Shown here: positions 34,080-41,574 of the stretch, in pieces
Numbering within the stretch: position 1 is the stretch's first letter
Layout: every line of letters begins with the position of its first letter
NCBI GenBank assembly: GCA_020059605.1
Contig: JAGVBT010000040.1
Location: forward strand, 1 to 63,056
Direction: 5' to 3'
Length of the DNA: 63,056 nucleotides
Source: Deltaproteobacteria bacterium
Lineage (GTDB): Bacteria; Desulfobacterota; BSN033; UBA1163
Translations under genes and position numbers: made by a program
The notes under the pieces: model-generated
Database searches by the model: none
Seen by the model: the letters and a program-made list of their open reading frames with translations, nothing else
Told to the model about the DNA's origin: nothing

Positions 34080-34835
34080 TTATTCTTCGCAGGCTAATAT
34101 GTCTTTATAAGTGATCAACACATGCTCAAATAGATAATCCGTCGGATTCCAGCCAATCATCGCTCTTCCATCGCAATCCACGTCGCCGGACAGAACCAGC
34201 CAGATTTTAGCTCCGTAAAGATAATTGTCGTCGCTTTTCATCGGCAGATCGCCGCAGGTTTCGACTGCCCCTTTGATATGGACATTGCCCTCCTCATTTA
34301 CAATGCCTGTCCCTAAACATATCAAGCCCTTTCCCGGCCATGGATCGGGGTAATAGATCAACGTATATTCACTGTCAGGGACCAACCCGTGTCCGTTGAA
34401 CACGAAACTAAAATACATGCCGGAGGTCTGGTAGGTCATTTTGCCCCAGGCCCCATCTTCCACAATTTCCCAGGTTGATGGATCTTTCTCATAAAGATAG
34501 AGATGGGCCATGCTGGACCTTCCAGCCGGCCCACTGGGTCCTTTAGGCCCTTTGATCTGTTTCGGAATTTCGGGCGGAACGGGTGGCACCGGGGGAACAG
34601 GAGGTTTTGTTAATTTGGGTTCTTCTGGATTGACCGGAGGTTTCGGCTTTTCTGGAGGTGACGGTGGCTCAGGAATCGTGGGCGGTTTTGGAACCGGGAG
34701 GTTAAACGATTCCCATTTTTCCTTTATGATTTCATTCGGGTTTTTGGGTCCTTTGGCATCAGCCGCAGCAAAAAGAATGAATCCTAAAAAAATACTCATA
34801 CAAATCAACACTCCCATTTTGTTAGATGTCTTCAT
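34080..34835 (-). CDS. secreted proline-rich protein
   Basis: 251 residues from ATG 34833-34835, with AAAGGAGGATGAA upstream. The N-terminus is a signal peptide (MGVLICMSIFLGFILFAAADA). Residues ~45-110 are proline-rich (PKPPTIPEPPSPPEKPKP; TKPPVPPVPPVPPEIPK), followed by a short collagen-like GPKGPSGPAG. The C-terminal ~130 residues form a globular, tryptophan- and tyrosine-rich domain (YLYEKDPSTWEIVEDGAWGK; EYTLIYYPDPWPGKGLICLG) with three Cys. It is probably cell-surface or secreted. No family was recognised. Confidence 0.75.
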   Translation of the reverse strand: MKTSNKMGVLICMSIFLGFILFAAADAKGPKNPNEIIKEKWESFNLPVPKPPTIPEPPSPPEKPKPPVNPEEPKLTKPPVPPVPPVPPEIPKQIKGPKGPSGPAGRSSMAHLYLYEKDPSTWEIVEDGAWGKMTYQTSGMYFSFVFNGHGLVPDSEYTLIYYPDPWPGKGLICLGTGIVNEEGNVHIKGAVETCGDLPMKSDDNYLYGAKIWLVLSGDVDCDGRAMIGWNPTDYLFEHVLITYKDILACEE

Positions 34836-35083
34836 TTCATCCTCCTTTCTTACTTTAAATAACAGCAATATCTGTGCCAGTAATATCCATTTAAAATAGA
34901 ATAAACCGGAGTAAATCGGTTAAATTGTTTTGACATTTTATCCTGGCCCTAAACAAAATTGGACATTCCAAAGTTTTTTACTTCCACGCATAGGGTTTTC
35001 GTTCGTTTGGGAGGCGGTTTGAACAGGCTAAAAAACCGAGGTTAAGGTGCCGGTTGAGGGTTTTATTTCCGAAGATGGAGCGA

Positions 35084-36472
35084 TCACTTGGGGGTTGGAG
35101 ACAAGGGCAAGCCCCCCGATGACGCCCACTCGGTATGGAAGATTTCCTCCATCTCCTTTCTGAAGACAACGGCTTCGCTCTCCCCAACTTCGACATCACC
35201 CCATAAGACCGGTTGACCCGCAACCACGGTCCTCTTCAGCTTCAGCTTCACGCCGTGTGCAAGCCCCACAGGCAACCCGCCCAGCCTCAAAGAATCGGCC
35301 GCCGGCATTAATCTTCCATAGACGGTATAACCCCCTTCTCCGTCCAGCATTTCGCCCGCGGAAAGGTTCCGTTTGGCCACGGCCACCACGTCGCCCCTGA
35401 AACCCGTCGGGGCGCCGGTGGGCTCGCCGAGCAGGCCGATGGAAGCAACACTGATGCCCAACTCCAGCCCGATCAGATGGAACGGCTTGTACATGGCCGA
35501 GTAGTTTCCGCTGTCGTCGGTAACCAAACCATACTCATGGAAGCAACGACGCACGTATTCGCTGTCAGCGGAGAAGGTAACATACACGCCCCATCTCAGG
35601 TCGCGGTAGACCGGCCGCCCATCCCGCTCCAGGCTTGATATCACCTCTACCTGGCCTCGATGAGCCAGTTGCCCGCCCTCGGCGCGGGGCCTGAGCACCC
35701 GCGGCAGGTCATCTACGCCGCAGGGAGGAAAGGCGAGGCCCTCCGGGGCCGGGGTCAGTCCGGTGGCATTGGCAACTGCTGCCATCTCGATGGCAGACTT
35801 GGTGCCGTCAAGAAACGAATTGAACATCTGTGGGTTGAAATTTCCCTGTGCCACAATCTGCGGCGAGAACCCGTAATATCCCCAAACAGTATCGGGTGTC
35901 GATGCATGGTATGCCGGCAAATACTTGGTGCCTTTGCCCGCCGCCGCAACCTCGAAGCCTGCGGTGCGCGCCCAGTCCACCAACTCGCAGATCAGGGCCG
36001 GCTGGTCGCCGTAGGCAAGCGAATACACGATGCTCGATTGTTTCGCCTTCCGCGCAAGCAGCGGTCCGGCCAGGGCATCGGCCTCAACGTTTACCATCAC
36101 CACGTGTTTGCCATGCCGGCAGCAGCCCAGGACATGCCGGATGCCCGCCGTCGGACTCCCGGTGGCGTCAATCACCACGTCCACCGGACCGGCGGCGATT
36201 AACGTCATCGAATCATCGGTGACGAATGTGCCCCCGCTTTTAACCGCCCCGGCATAGGACGCAGAAGAATATTGTTCAGGAGGCCAGCCTGCGCAGGCCA
36301 GCGATTCCCTTGCCCGTGCCGGGTTCAAATCCGCGATGCCGGCTACGTGCAGGCCCGGCGTCCGCCGGGCCTGGGCAAGAAACATCGACCCGAACTTGCC
36401 GGCCCCGATCAGAACAACCCTCAGCGGCTTACCGCTCTCGGCCCGTTTAGTTAGCTTTCGGTAGAGATTCAT
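35084..36472 (-). CDS. homoserine-dehydrogenase-like NAD(P) oxidoreductase with C-terminal SAF domain
   Basis: 462 residues. The Rossmann motif is VLIGAGKFGSMFLAQARR near residue 20, then DVVIDATGSPTAGIRH and HVVMVNVEADALAGPLLARK. The C-terminal part (VVAVAKRNLSAGEMLDGEGG; LKRTVVAGQPVLWGDVEVGE) is a SAF domain. Proteins of this build are annotated as NAD(P)-dependent oxidoreductases or FlgA-like and some act on branched or phosphorylated sugars; substrate unknown here. The gene is visibly richer in G+C than its neighbours and stands alone between gaps, which suggests horizontal acquisition. Confidence 0.82.
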   Translation of the reverse strand: MNLYRKLTKRAESGKPLRVVLIGAGKFGSMFLAQARRTPGLHVAGIADLNPARARESLACAGWPPEQYSSASYAGAVKSGGTFVTDDSMTLIAAGPVDVVIDATGSPTAGIRHVLGCCRHGKHVVMVNVEADALAGPLLARKAKQSSIVYSLAYGDQPALICELVDWARTAGFEVAAAGKGTKYLPAYHASTPDTVWGYYGFSPQIVAQGNFNPQMFNSFLDGTKSAIEMAAVANATGLTPAPEGLAFPPCGVDDLPRVLRPRAEGGQLAHRGQVEVISSLERDGRPVYRDLRWGVYVTFSADSEYVRRCFHEYGLVTDDSGNYSAMYKPFHLIGLELGISVASIGLLGEPTGAPTGFRGDVVAVAKRNLSAGEMLDGEGGYTVYGRLMPAADSLRLGGLPVGLAHGVKLKLKRTVVAGQPVLWGDVEVGESEAVVFRKEMEEIFHTEWASSGGLPLSPTPK

Positions 36473-36567
36473 GGAAGCGCTCCTTCGGCGGAAAAACCCG
36501 CCTGTGACGATCCGAAATCATTGCCTTCCTGCGGTTTTGAACTTCGCCTGGATTCAAAGGATCCATC

Positions 36568-37410
36568 TCATCTCCTCAGGACTTCATAAACCTTCCGCAC
36601 CAATGTCAACTGCTCCCCTTCCTCCAGCGGAAGCCCCTTTTCTAAACGGCCGATCGATCCATCGATTTGCGGATCCTCCGCCCTCAAGCGGATCAACTTC
36701 TCACCCTGCTCCTTGATCTCACCCTCAAGCCATTCCAACTCCAGATGCAGACGGAATCGATCATTGAGAAAAGAAAGGACCGCCTTCAATGCCTCGGGAT
36801 CTTCTCTCGCGGACAAGTAAAACGGTATTTCCGGCCATAGGCTGACCCCGGGGATCCCCCTTTTTTTCGCCACCCACAAGAGATAGCTGCTGATCGCCGG
36901 CGGCCCTTGCCAGGTCATATATTCTAACCCTGAACCTTCGAGATGTTCTTTCAATCCCCTTTGATTGAAAACCGTTAATACCCTCCGCGGGTGAGTATGA
37001 GCCGTCCACGCCATCGTCCCGCTAAGAGTATAAATCTCCTTGATTCGAAAATAGTGTTCCATCGTATTCAGAAGGATACTTAAAAACCGGTACTGTTCAA
37101 ACTCGGGCTCATCGCTCTTAAAGATCAAAAGATTGTCCTTCTCGCAAGCCCAGAATTGACTCCCCTGAGCCAGGACCAAATCTTCCCTGAATCGGATTCC
37201 CCCAAATGAAAAAAAACCCGAAGGCTTCATCTCGGCAACCATCTGACCGTTCAGTTTTTCAATTAAAAAATCCACCGCCCTGACCGAACATTTCCCAACG
37301 TCCCGGGTTTGCCAACCGACAATCAACGAGGGACAATCAAGCTTGGGAGTTCCATAAATCTCAACTGGGACCGTCTCCACCCTCCTCGCCTCCTTTTTTA
37401 AACCGTTCAT
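36568..37410 (-). CDS. PAC2-family protein (second of a tandem pair)
   Basis: 280 residues. PAC2 features: LIVGWQTRDVGKCSVRAVDF, EFEQYRFLSILLNTMEHYFR, IYTLSGTMAWTAHTHPRR and PPAISSYLLWVAKKRGIPGV. The first ATG (37410) overlaps the upstream PAC2 gene by 50 nt; a GTG at 37380 preceded by GAGGAGG is a possible alternative start. PAC2 proteins are ATP-grasp-like proteasome assembly chaperones in eukaryotes; the bacterial members lack a known role. The tail is coiled-coil-like (ELEWLEGEIKEQGEKLIRLR). Confidence 0.85.
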   Translation of the reverse strand: MNGLKKEARRVETVPVEIYGTPKLDCPSLIVGWQTRDVGKCSVRAVDFLIEKLNGQMVAEMKPSGFFSFGGIRFREDLVLAQGSQFWACEKDNLLIFKSDEPEFEQYRFLSILLNTMEHYFRIKEIYTLSGTMAWTAHTHPRRVLTVFNQRGLKEHLEGSGLEYMTWQGPPAISSYLLWVAKKRGIPGVSLWPEIPFYLSAREDPEALKAVLSFLNDRFRLHLELEWLEGEIKEQGEKLIRLRAEDPQIDGSIGRLEKGLPLEEGEQLTLVRKVYEVLRR

Positions 37411-38269
37411 CGATATAGATCTGGGCCTGGATTGTAACAGGCCCGGGTGTGTTCGGGAACATCACCTTCCTTTGATCATACTCCTCTTTCATTTCCTTTG
37501 GAAATTTAGCATAGAAGCCTTCGACGATCTCATCTACTTGTCTTTCCGTCTCATCCAAAAATCCGAGATCCGTTTTTATATCCAGGATCTCTTCAAAGAC
37601 TTCAAGGACGGACCTGGACGCTTTCGGATAGGGGAAAGAAGCTCCGGCAAGCCAATCGGGTATCTCGCCCATCAGGCAGACTCCCTCCATGCCTCTCGAT
37701 GCGGCCACCCCTAACAGCAAGCCATTCAACCCGGTGATGACTCCCTCTTCTTCCCCTCTTCCGGCAATCTCGCTCATCAAAATAGTATTCGGGTATTTTT
37801 TTATTTCTCCTACCAGTTTCTTATCCGTCGCCACCGCACAAACCCTCGGTTTCATCCGGTGATGGATGGGGGAAACACACGCTCCTGACGTGTAAACCCT
37901 CCGGCAGCCGAATTTTAAACCGACATCCAAGACGAGATTGGCCATCTGATAGGCCCTGTCTCCCCTGCCGTACATTTTCCCTCCTTCGGAGGGTTGTTCG
38001 TCCCCGATAAATAAAAGGACATCCCTGTCCCCCAGTCTCCGGTAATAAAATTTGGTGCCCGGAAACTCCAAGCTTTCCAACAGGCCGTCCTCGATGGAGA
38101 CTCGCCGTGGGTAGAAAAAATCCCAACTTTCCACTCTTCCAAACTCTTCTGCTTGAAGCATATCTTTCAATGCATTCACCGCAAGCATCCCGATATTTCC
38201 GATTCCCGGCCATCCCACAAACATCACGGGCTTTCTCAGTTCAGGTTCGTAGTAAAGGATGATTCCCAT
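37361..38269 (-). CDS. PAC2-family protein (first of a tandem pair)
   Basis: 302 residues starting MGIILYYEPELRKPVMFVGW. Family features: GWPGIGNIGMLAVNALKDML, FIGDEQPSEGGKMYG, YTSGACVSPIHHRMKPRVCA and GLNGLLLGVAASRGMEGVCL with GEIPDWLAG. The C-terminal ~60 residues are helical (LDETERQVDEIVEGFYAKF). It is transcribed from its own promoter at 38351-38379 and overlaps the second PAC2 gene. The pair may form a heteromer; no 20S proteasome gene is in the window. Confidence 0.87.
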   Translation of the reverse strand: MGIILYYEPELRKPVMFVGWPGIGNIGMLAVNALKDMLQAEEFGRVESWDFFYPRRVSIEDGLLESLEFPGTKFYYRRLGDRDVLLFIGDEQPSEGGKMYGRGDRAYQMANLVLDVGLKFGCRRVYTSGACVSPIHHRMKPRVCAVATDKKLVGEIKKYPNTILMSEIAGRGEEEGVITGLNGLLLGVAASRGMEGVCLMGEIPDWLAGASFPYPKASRSVLEVFEEILDIKTDLGFLDETERQVDEIVEGFYAKFPKEMKEEYDQRKVMFPNTPGPVTIQAQIYIDERFKKGGEEGGDGPS

Positions 38270-38706
38270 CTTACTTCCCGATTCTTATTTCGATTCAATC
38301 GGCCCTTGCCGCTCGGCCTTTGAAACCCGGCCTTGTTCCTTCAGCTATACATTATACCTGATCAGGTTGGCATTGTGGAGACACGGGAACCTCAGAAGGA
38401 CGTTCCGCTGGCTTTTATAAGAGGAACAATCAAAAGGCCTCACCGGACTTGTCAAAAGGGCCCATGTCAATTGAATCCGGTAAAAAAGAAGGATCGCCAG
38501 CGTGGAAACAAAAAATGCGATAACGGATTTCCTCGCATAAACGATATCCCATCCCATGCTCCTTCTTGTTTTGATCGTGGGTTTACTTTCCATAGAAGAG
38601 CGCCCAAGACGTTGAACATATGATAATCAAATCGGCTCCAAAGATCAATTCCGTGAGCCGGAAAAGTCGTTTCTATTGAAATTCTAACCGAAATCGTCTA
38701 TCGTTG
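38270..38706. other. 437-nt intergenic region between the PAC2 and LpxL-like genes
   Basis: Holds the divergent promoters of the flanking genes. A minus-strand open frame (38345-38593) starts with MESKPTIKTRRSM and contains one hydrophobic segment (SVIAFFVSTLAILLFYRIQL), but has no convincing ribosome-binding site and crosses the PAC2 promoter, so I do not call it a gene. A weak plus-strand promoter candidate is TTGAAA (38676-38681), 17 nt, TATCGT (38699-38704). Confidence 0.45.
38351..38379 (-). promoter_or_regulatory. promoter of the PAC2 gene pair
   Basis: Minus strand: TCCACA (38379-38374), a 17-nt spacer, TATAAT (38356-38351). It leaves a leader of roughly 75 nt before the first PAC2 start codon. 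Confidence 0.6.
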
Positions 38707-39663
38707 ATGAACATCGAAAAGCAGATCCCATCACAGCTCCCCATGAAAAAAAGACAACCCAACATAAGGCATCCTGCGGGGGATGCCCTCATCAACGGCC
38801 TTCTCACCTGCATGGTCATCCCCCTTCGCCGCTTATCCCCGGAGAGGCTCCCCCCTCTTTCAAGATTTCTGGGAAGGGCCGTTTACCACCTGATCAAAAG
38901 GTACAGGAATCGTGTGATCCAGAATCTGACCGTTGCCTTTGGAAAAGAGAAAGATTCCGGGGAGATTGCGAGACTCGCCAAGGAAGTTTTTTTCAACATG
39001 ACATTGACCCCCCTGGAAACGATTTACGCCTATCTTCATCCGCCCGAACGATTTCTCCTTAAAATCGAGATTGAAGGCGAGGAATATCTCAGGTCCGCCC
39101 TCGCCCGGGGCAAAGGGGTTATCGCCCTGGGAGCCCACCTGGGCCCGTTCACTTTGGTCGGAGGCAGACTCTCTTTAAAAGGATACCGATTCAATCTCAT
39201 TTTCAATGAAGGCAATTACCCGAAGCTCTGGAAAAGACTGTCAGATCATCAACGGAGGCTGGGACAAAACCCGTTTCCCCTGAAACCCACCCCCGCTTCC
39301 CTTAAAAAATCTTTAAACTGTCTTCACCGCAATGAGATTCTCTATCTCATTGCCGATGAGCAACAGAGGCGCGGGGGCGTCACCACTCCCTTTTTCGGAC
39401 AGGCCGCTTTCACTCCTCCCGGACCTGCCATCCTCTCCCTGAAGACAGGGGCTCCGATTGTCCCGATGTTCATGGTGAGAGAGGATGGTTTTATCCGAAA
39501 GCTTGCCATCGGCCCTCCCATCAAAATAGAACAAACAGCCGATTTCAGAAAGGATATCGAAACGCTTACGGTCAAATTGACCGGAGTGATTGAAGATGCC
39601 GTAAGGCAATATCCAAGCCAGTGGGCTTGGCTCAACCGCCGCTGGAAAAGGAGAGCTCGATAA
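38707..39663 (+). CDS. LpxL/HtrB-family lysophospholipid (lauroyl) acyltransferase-like protein
   Basis: 318 residues from ATG 38707; ATG 38743 would also fit and agrees better with the candidate promoter. Family layout is clear: PAGDALINGLLTCMVIPLRR, GKGVIALGAHLGPFTLVGGR, LYLIADEQQRRGG with the family D-Q-Q/R box, VTTPFFGQAAFTPPGPAILS, and WAWLNRRWKRRA at the end. These enzymes add the secondary acyl chain of lipid A at the inner membrane. The catalytic H-x4-D/E motif reads HLGPFT here, so the acid is replaced by Thr; activity or substrate may differ. gmhA follows with its own promoter. Confidence 0.85.
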   Translation: MNIEKQIPSQLPMKKRQPNIRHPAGDALINGLLTCMVIPLRRLSPERLPPLSRFLGRAVYHLIKRYRNRVIQNLTVAFGKEKDSGEIARLAKEVFFNMTLTPLETIYAYLHPPERFLLKIEIEGEEYLRSALARGKGVIALGAHLGPFTLVGGRLSLKGYRFNLIFNEGNYPKLWKRLSDHQRRLGQNPFPLKPTPASLKKSLNCLHRNEILYLIADEQQRRGGVTTPFFGQAAFTPPGPAILSLKTGAPIVPMFMVREDGFIRKLAIGPPIKIEQTADFRKDIETLTVKLTGVIEDAVRQYPSQWAWLNRRWKRRAR

Positions 39664-39703
39664 AACTTCGTTTCGCTCTCTGATGAGGGAGATTTTGAAA
39701 AAT

Positions 39704-39750
39704 GATTTCACAGATTTTTTTATCAATTCTTTTAATCTGTGTCATCTGCT
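39704..39750. repeat. CACAGATT-word repeat
   Basis: CACAGATT (39709-39716) and its exact inverse AATCTGTG (39734-39741), followed by TCATCTG, make up most of this spacer. The words belong to the same class of phrase-like intergenic repeats seen elsewhere in the window. Confidence 0.45.
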
Positions 39751-39776
39751 CCGAATCGGCGCCACCAGAGATTCCT

Positions 39777-39797
39777 GAGTTTTTTCAGAAAAAACTC
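39777..39797 (+). terminator. hairpin upstream of gmhA
   Basis: GAGTTTTTT-CAG-AAAAAACTC forms a perfect 9-bp A/T-rich stem just before the gmhA promoter, probably ending transcription from the acyltransferase gene. Confidence 0.45.
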
Positions 39798-39808
39798 AAA
39801 AGGTGTTC

Positions 39809-39835
39809 TTGACAGGAAGCCACAGGAAGTATAAT
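39809..39835 (+). promoter_or_regulatory. promoter of gmhA, almost leaderless
   Basis: TTGACA (39809-39814), a short 15-nt spacer and TATAAT (39830-39835). The start of transcription should fall about 5 nt before ATG 39847, again without a Shine-Dalgarno sequence. Confidence 0.6.
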
Positions 39836-39846
39836 ATTTGGACGCC

Positions 39847-40452
39847 ATGGAAAATATCATCCGGAAGCGATTCAAGGAGAGCGTCGAGGTCAAAACCCGC
39901 TTTTTGAAAGAGAACCTCTCCCTGCTCCTCGATGCGGTCAAGTTGATGTCCCATTGTTTCGAAGGAGGCAATAAACTCTTTTTCTTCGGGAACGGGGGAA
40001 GCGCCGCGGATGCCCAGCATCTTGCCGCAGAATTTGTCAACCGCTATATTATGGATCGCCCTCCGCTTCCCGCCATCGCCTTGACTACCGACCCCTCTAT
40101 CCTCACCAGCATTGCGAACGACTTCTCCTTTAACGAAGTCTTTGCCAAGCAACTCAAGGCCCTGGGAAAAGAAGGAGATATCGCTATCGGCATCAGCACC
40201 AGCGGAAAATCTCCCAATATCATCAAAGCCTTCGAAGTGGCCAAAGAGATGGGGATAAAGACGGTTGCTCTGACGGGAAACGACGGGGGCGCCTTGATCA
40301 AGATTGCCGACCTTTCCCTCATTGTCCCTTCTTCCAGTACGCCCCGGATTCAGGAGACTCACATCCTCATCGGGCATCTCCTCTGTGAACTGGTGGAACA
40401 CTACCTCTTTCTCAATAATCCCGCTGTCTCCGGCGAGGCTGCCTCCCGATGA
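39847..40452 (+). CDS. gmhA: phosphoheptose isomerase
   Basis: 201 residues from ATG 39847. SIS-fold isomerase converting sedoheptulose 7-phosphate to D-glycero-D-manno-heptose 7-phosphate for the LPS inner core. Landmarks are FFGNGGSAADAQHLAAEFVN near residue 50, LTTDPSILTSIANDFSF, GISTSGKSPNIIKAFE and the zinc-site region RIQETHILIGHLLCELVE. Length and motifs are typical. The following genes overlap or abut, so it heads a small operon. Confidence 0.95.
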   Translation: MENIIRKRFKESVEVKTRFLKENLSLLLDAVKLMSHCFEGGNKLFFFGNGGSAADAQHLAAEFVNRYIMDRPPLPAIALTTDPSILTSIANDFSFNEVFAKQLKALGKEGDIAIGISTSGKSPNIIKAFEVAKEMGIKTVALTGNDGGALIKIADLSLIVPSSSTPRIQETHILIGHLLCELVEHYLFLNNPAVSGEAASR

Positions 40453-40474
40453 AGAAAGCGTTGAAAGAATGCTG

Positions 40475-41455
40475 ATGAAGAATAGAAATAAACTCCTTAA
40501 CCTGAACCGGGTTACTTTTACATCACTCAAGCGGAAGAGGCATAAGGTCGGGAAAACCCTTTTTGCCCAACCCTGGAGAAACGGAGGGACACTGAAGGAC
40601 TTCCTGGACGCCCTGCCCGGCATTCTGGCCGGGAAAGAGTTCAGAGAGGTCGTGGAGCGAATCGCCAAGGCAGTCCTCCAAAAAAGAATGGTCCTTATGG
40701 GAATGGGGGCCCATCCCATCAAGGTGGGACTCAATCCCATTCTCATTGACTTGCTCGAAAAAGGGGTGCTGAACGGGGTGGCAATGAACGGCGCCTGCCT
40801 GGTCCATGACGTGGAGATTGCCATGGCCGGCCACACCTCCGAGGAGGTCGACGAGGAACTTTCCAGGGGAACGTTCGGGATGGTCAGAGAAACCCACGAG
40901 ACCATCAACCACGCCGTCCGGGATGGAGTCCGGAAAGGATGGGGGATCGGCGAATCGGTCGGCCGGAAAATTCTCGAGGGAACGTTTCCTTACAAACAGC
41001 TCTCCCTGCTTGCCGCCGGTCAGCGCCTCGGAATTCCGATGACGGCTCATATCGCCATCGGAACGGACATCAATCATATGGGACCTTCCGCAGATGGTTC
41101 GGCAATCGGAAAGGGAAGCCTTCAGGACTTCCACACCTTTGCCTCTCTTGTCTCCCGACTGGACAGGGGAGTTTTTATCAATCTGGGTTCGGCTGTCGTG
41201 CTCCCCGAGGTCTTTTTAAAGGCGGTCGCCCTTGCCAGGAATCTGGGCCATCCCCTCCTCAACCTCACCACGGTGAACATGGACTTCATTCACCATTATC
41301 GGCCATCTCTCAACGTGGTCAAAAGGCCGACCTTAAAAGGAGGAAAAGGCTATACCCTGATCGGCCACCACGAGTTGATGTTTCCTCTTCTGGCCGCCGC
41401 CGTGATTGAAAAAATAAAGGGCCAAAGGGTTCAAAAGGCGAGTAAAAAAAGATAA
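40475..41455 (+). CDS. deoxyhypusine-synthase-like protein
   Basis: 326 residues from ATG 40475 (ATG 40469 is also in frame). Segments such as VAMNGACLVHDVEIAMAGHT with SEEVDEELSRGTFGM resemble the NAD-binding region of deoxyhypusine/homospermidine synthases, and PSADGSAIGKGSLQDFHTFA the later DGS box. The lysine of the true synthase is not obvious. Bacteria lack eIF5A, so the substrate is something else. It follows gmhA by 22 nt and precedes a GalT-like gene, hinting at a role in sugar or envelope metabolism. Confidence 0.65.
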   Translation: MKNRNKLLNLNRVTFTSLKRKRHKVGKTLFAQPWRNGGTLKDFLDALPGILAGKEFREVVERIAKAVLQKRMVLMGMGAHPIKVGLNPILIDLLEKGVLNGVAMNGACLVHDVEIAMAGHTSEEVDEELSRGTFGMVRETHETINHAVRDGVRKGWGIGESVGRKILEGTFPYKQLSLLAAGQRLGIPMTAHIAIGTDINHMGPSADGSAIGKGSLQDFHTFASLVSRLDRGVFINLGSAVVLPEVFLKAVALARNLGHPLLNLTTVNMDFIHHYRPSLNVVKRPTLKGGKGYTLIGHHELMFPLLAAAVIEKIKGQRVQKASKKR

Positions 41456-41574
41456 ATTTTTTCATTTTGATCCAGGCACATTTCTTCATCGAATGGCGCG
41501 AATCGCAACAATGTTCGCGAGCGGAATTTGAATTCGAGGCATTCGCTGACCTTCGTGCTATTCGTTTTAGCCTT

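Noticed and set aside
36318-36345. tRNA T-arm-like sequence (GGGTTCAAATCCGCG)
   Set aside because: It lies inside the SAF-dehydrogenase gene and no acceptor, D-arm or anticodon arm is nearby.
38345-38593. 82-codon minus-strand frame with a hydrophobic segment
   Set aside because: No ribosome-binding site, crosses the PAC2 promoter, and no family resemblance.
39796-40908. 370-codon minus-strand open frame
   Set aside because: Lies antisense to gmhA and the DHS-like gene; low-complexity translation and no start site.
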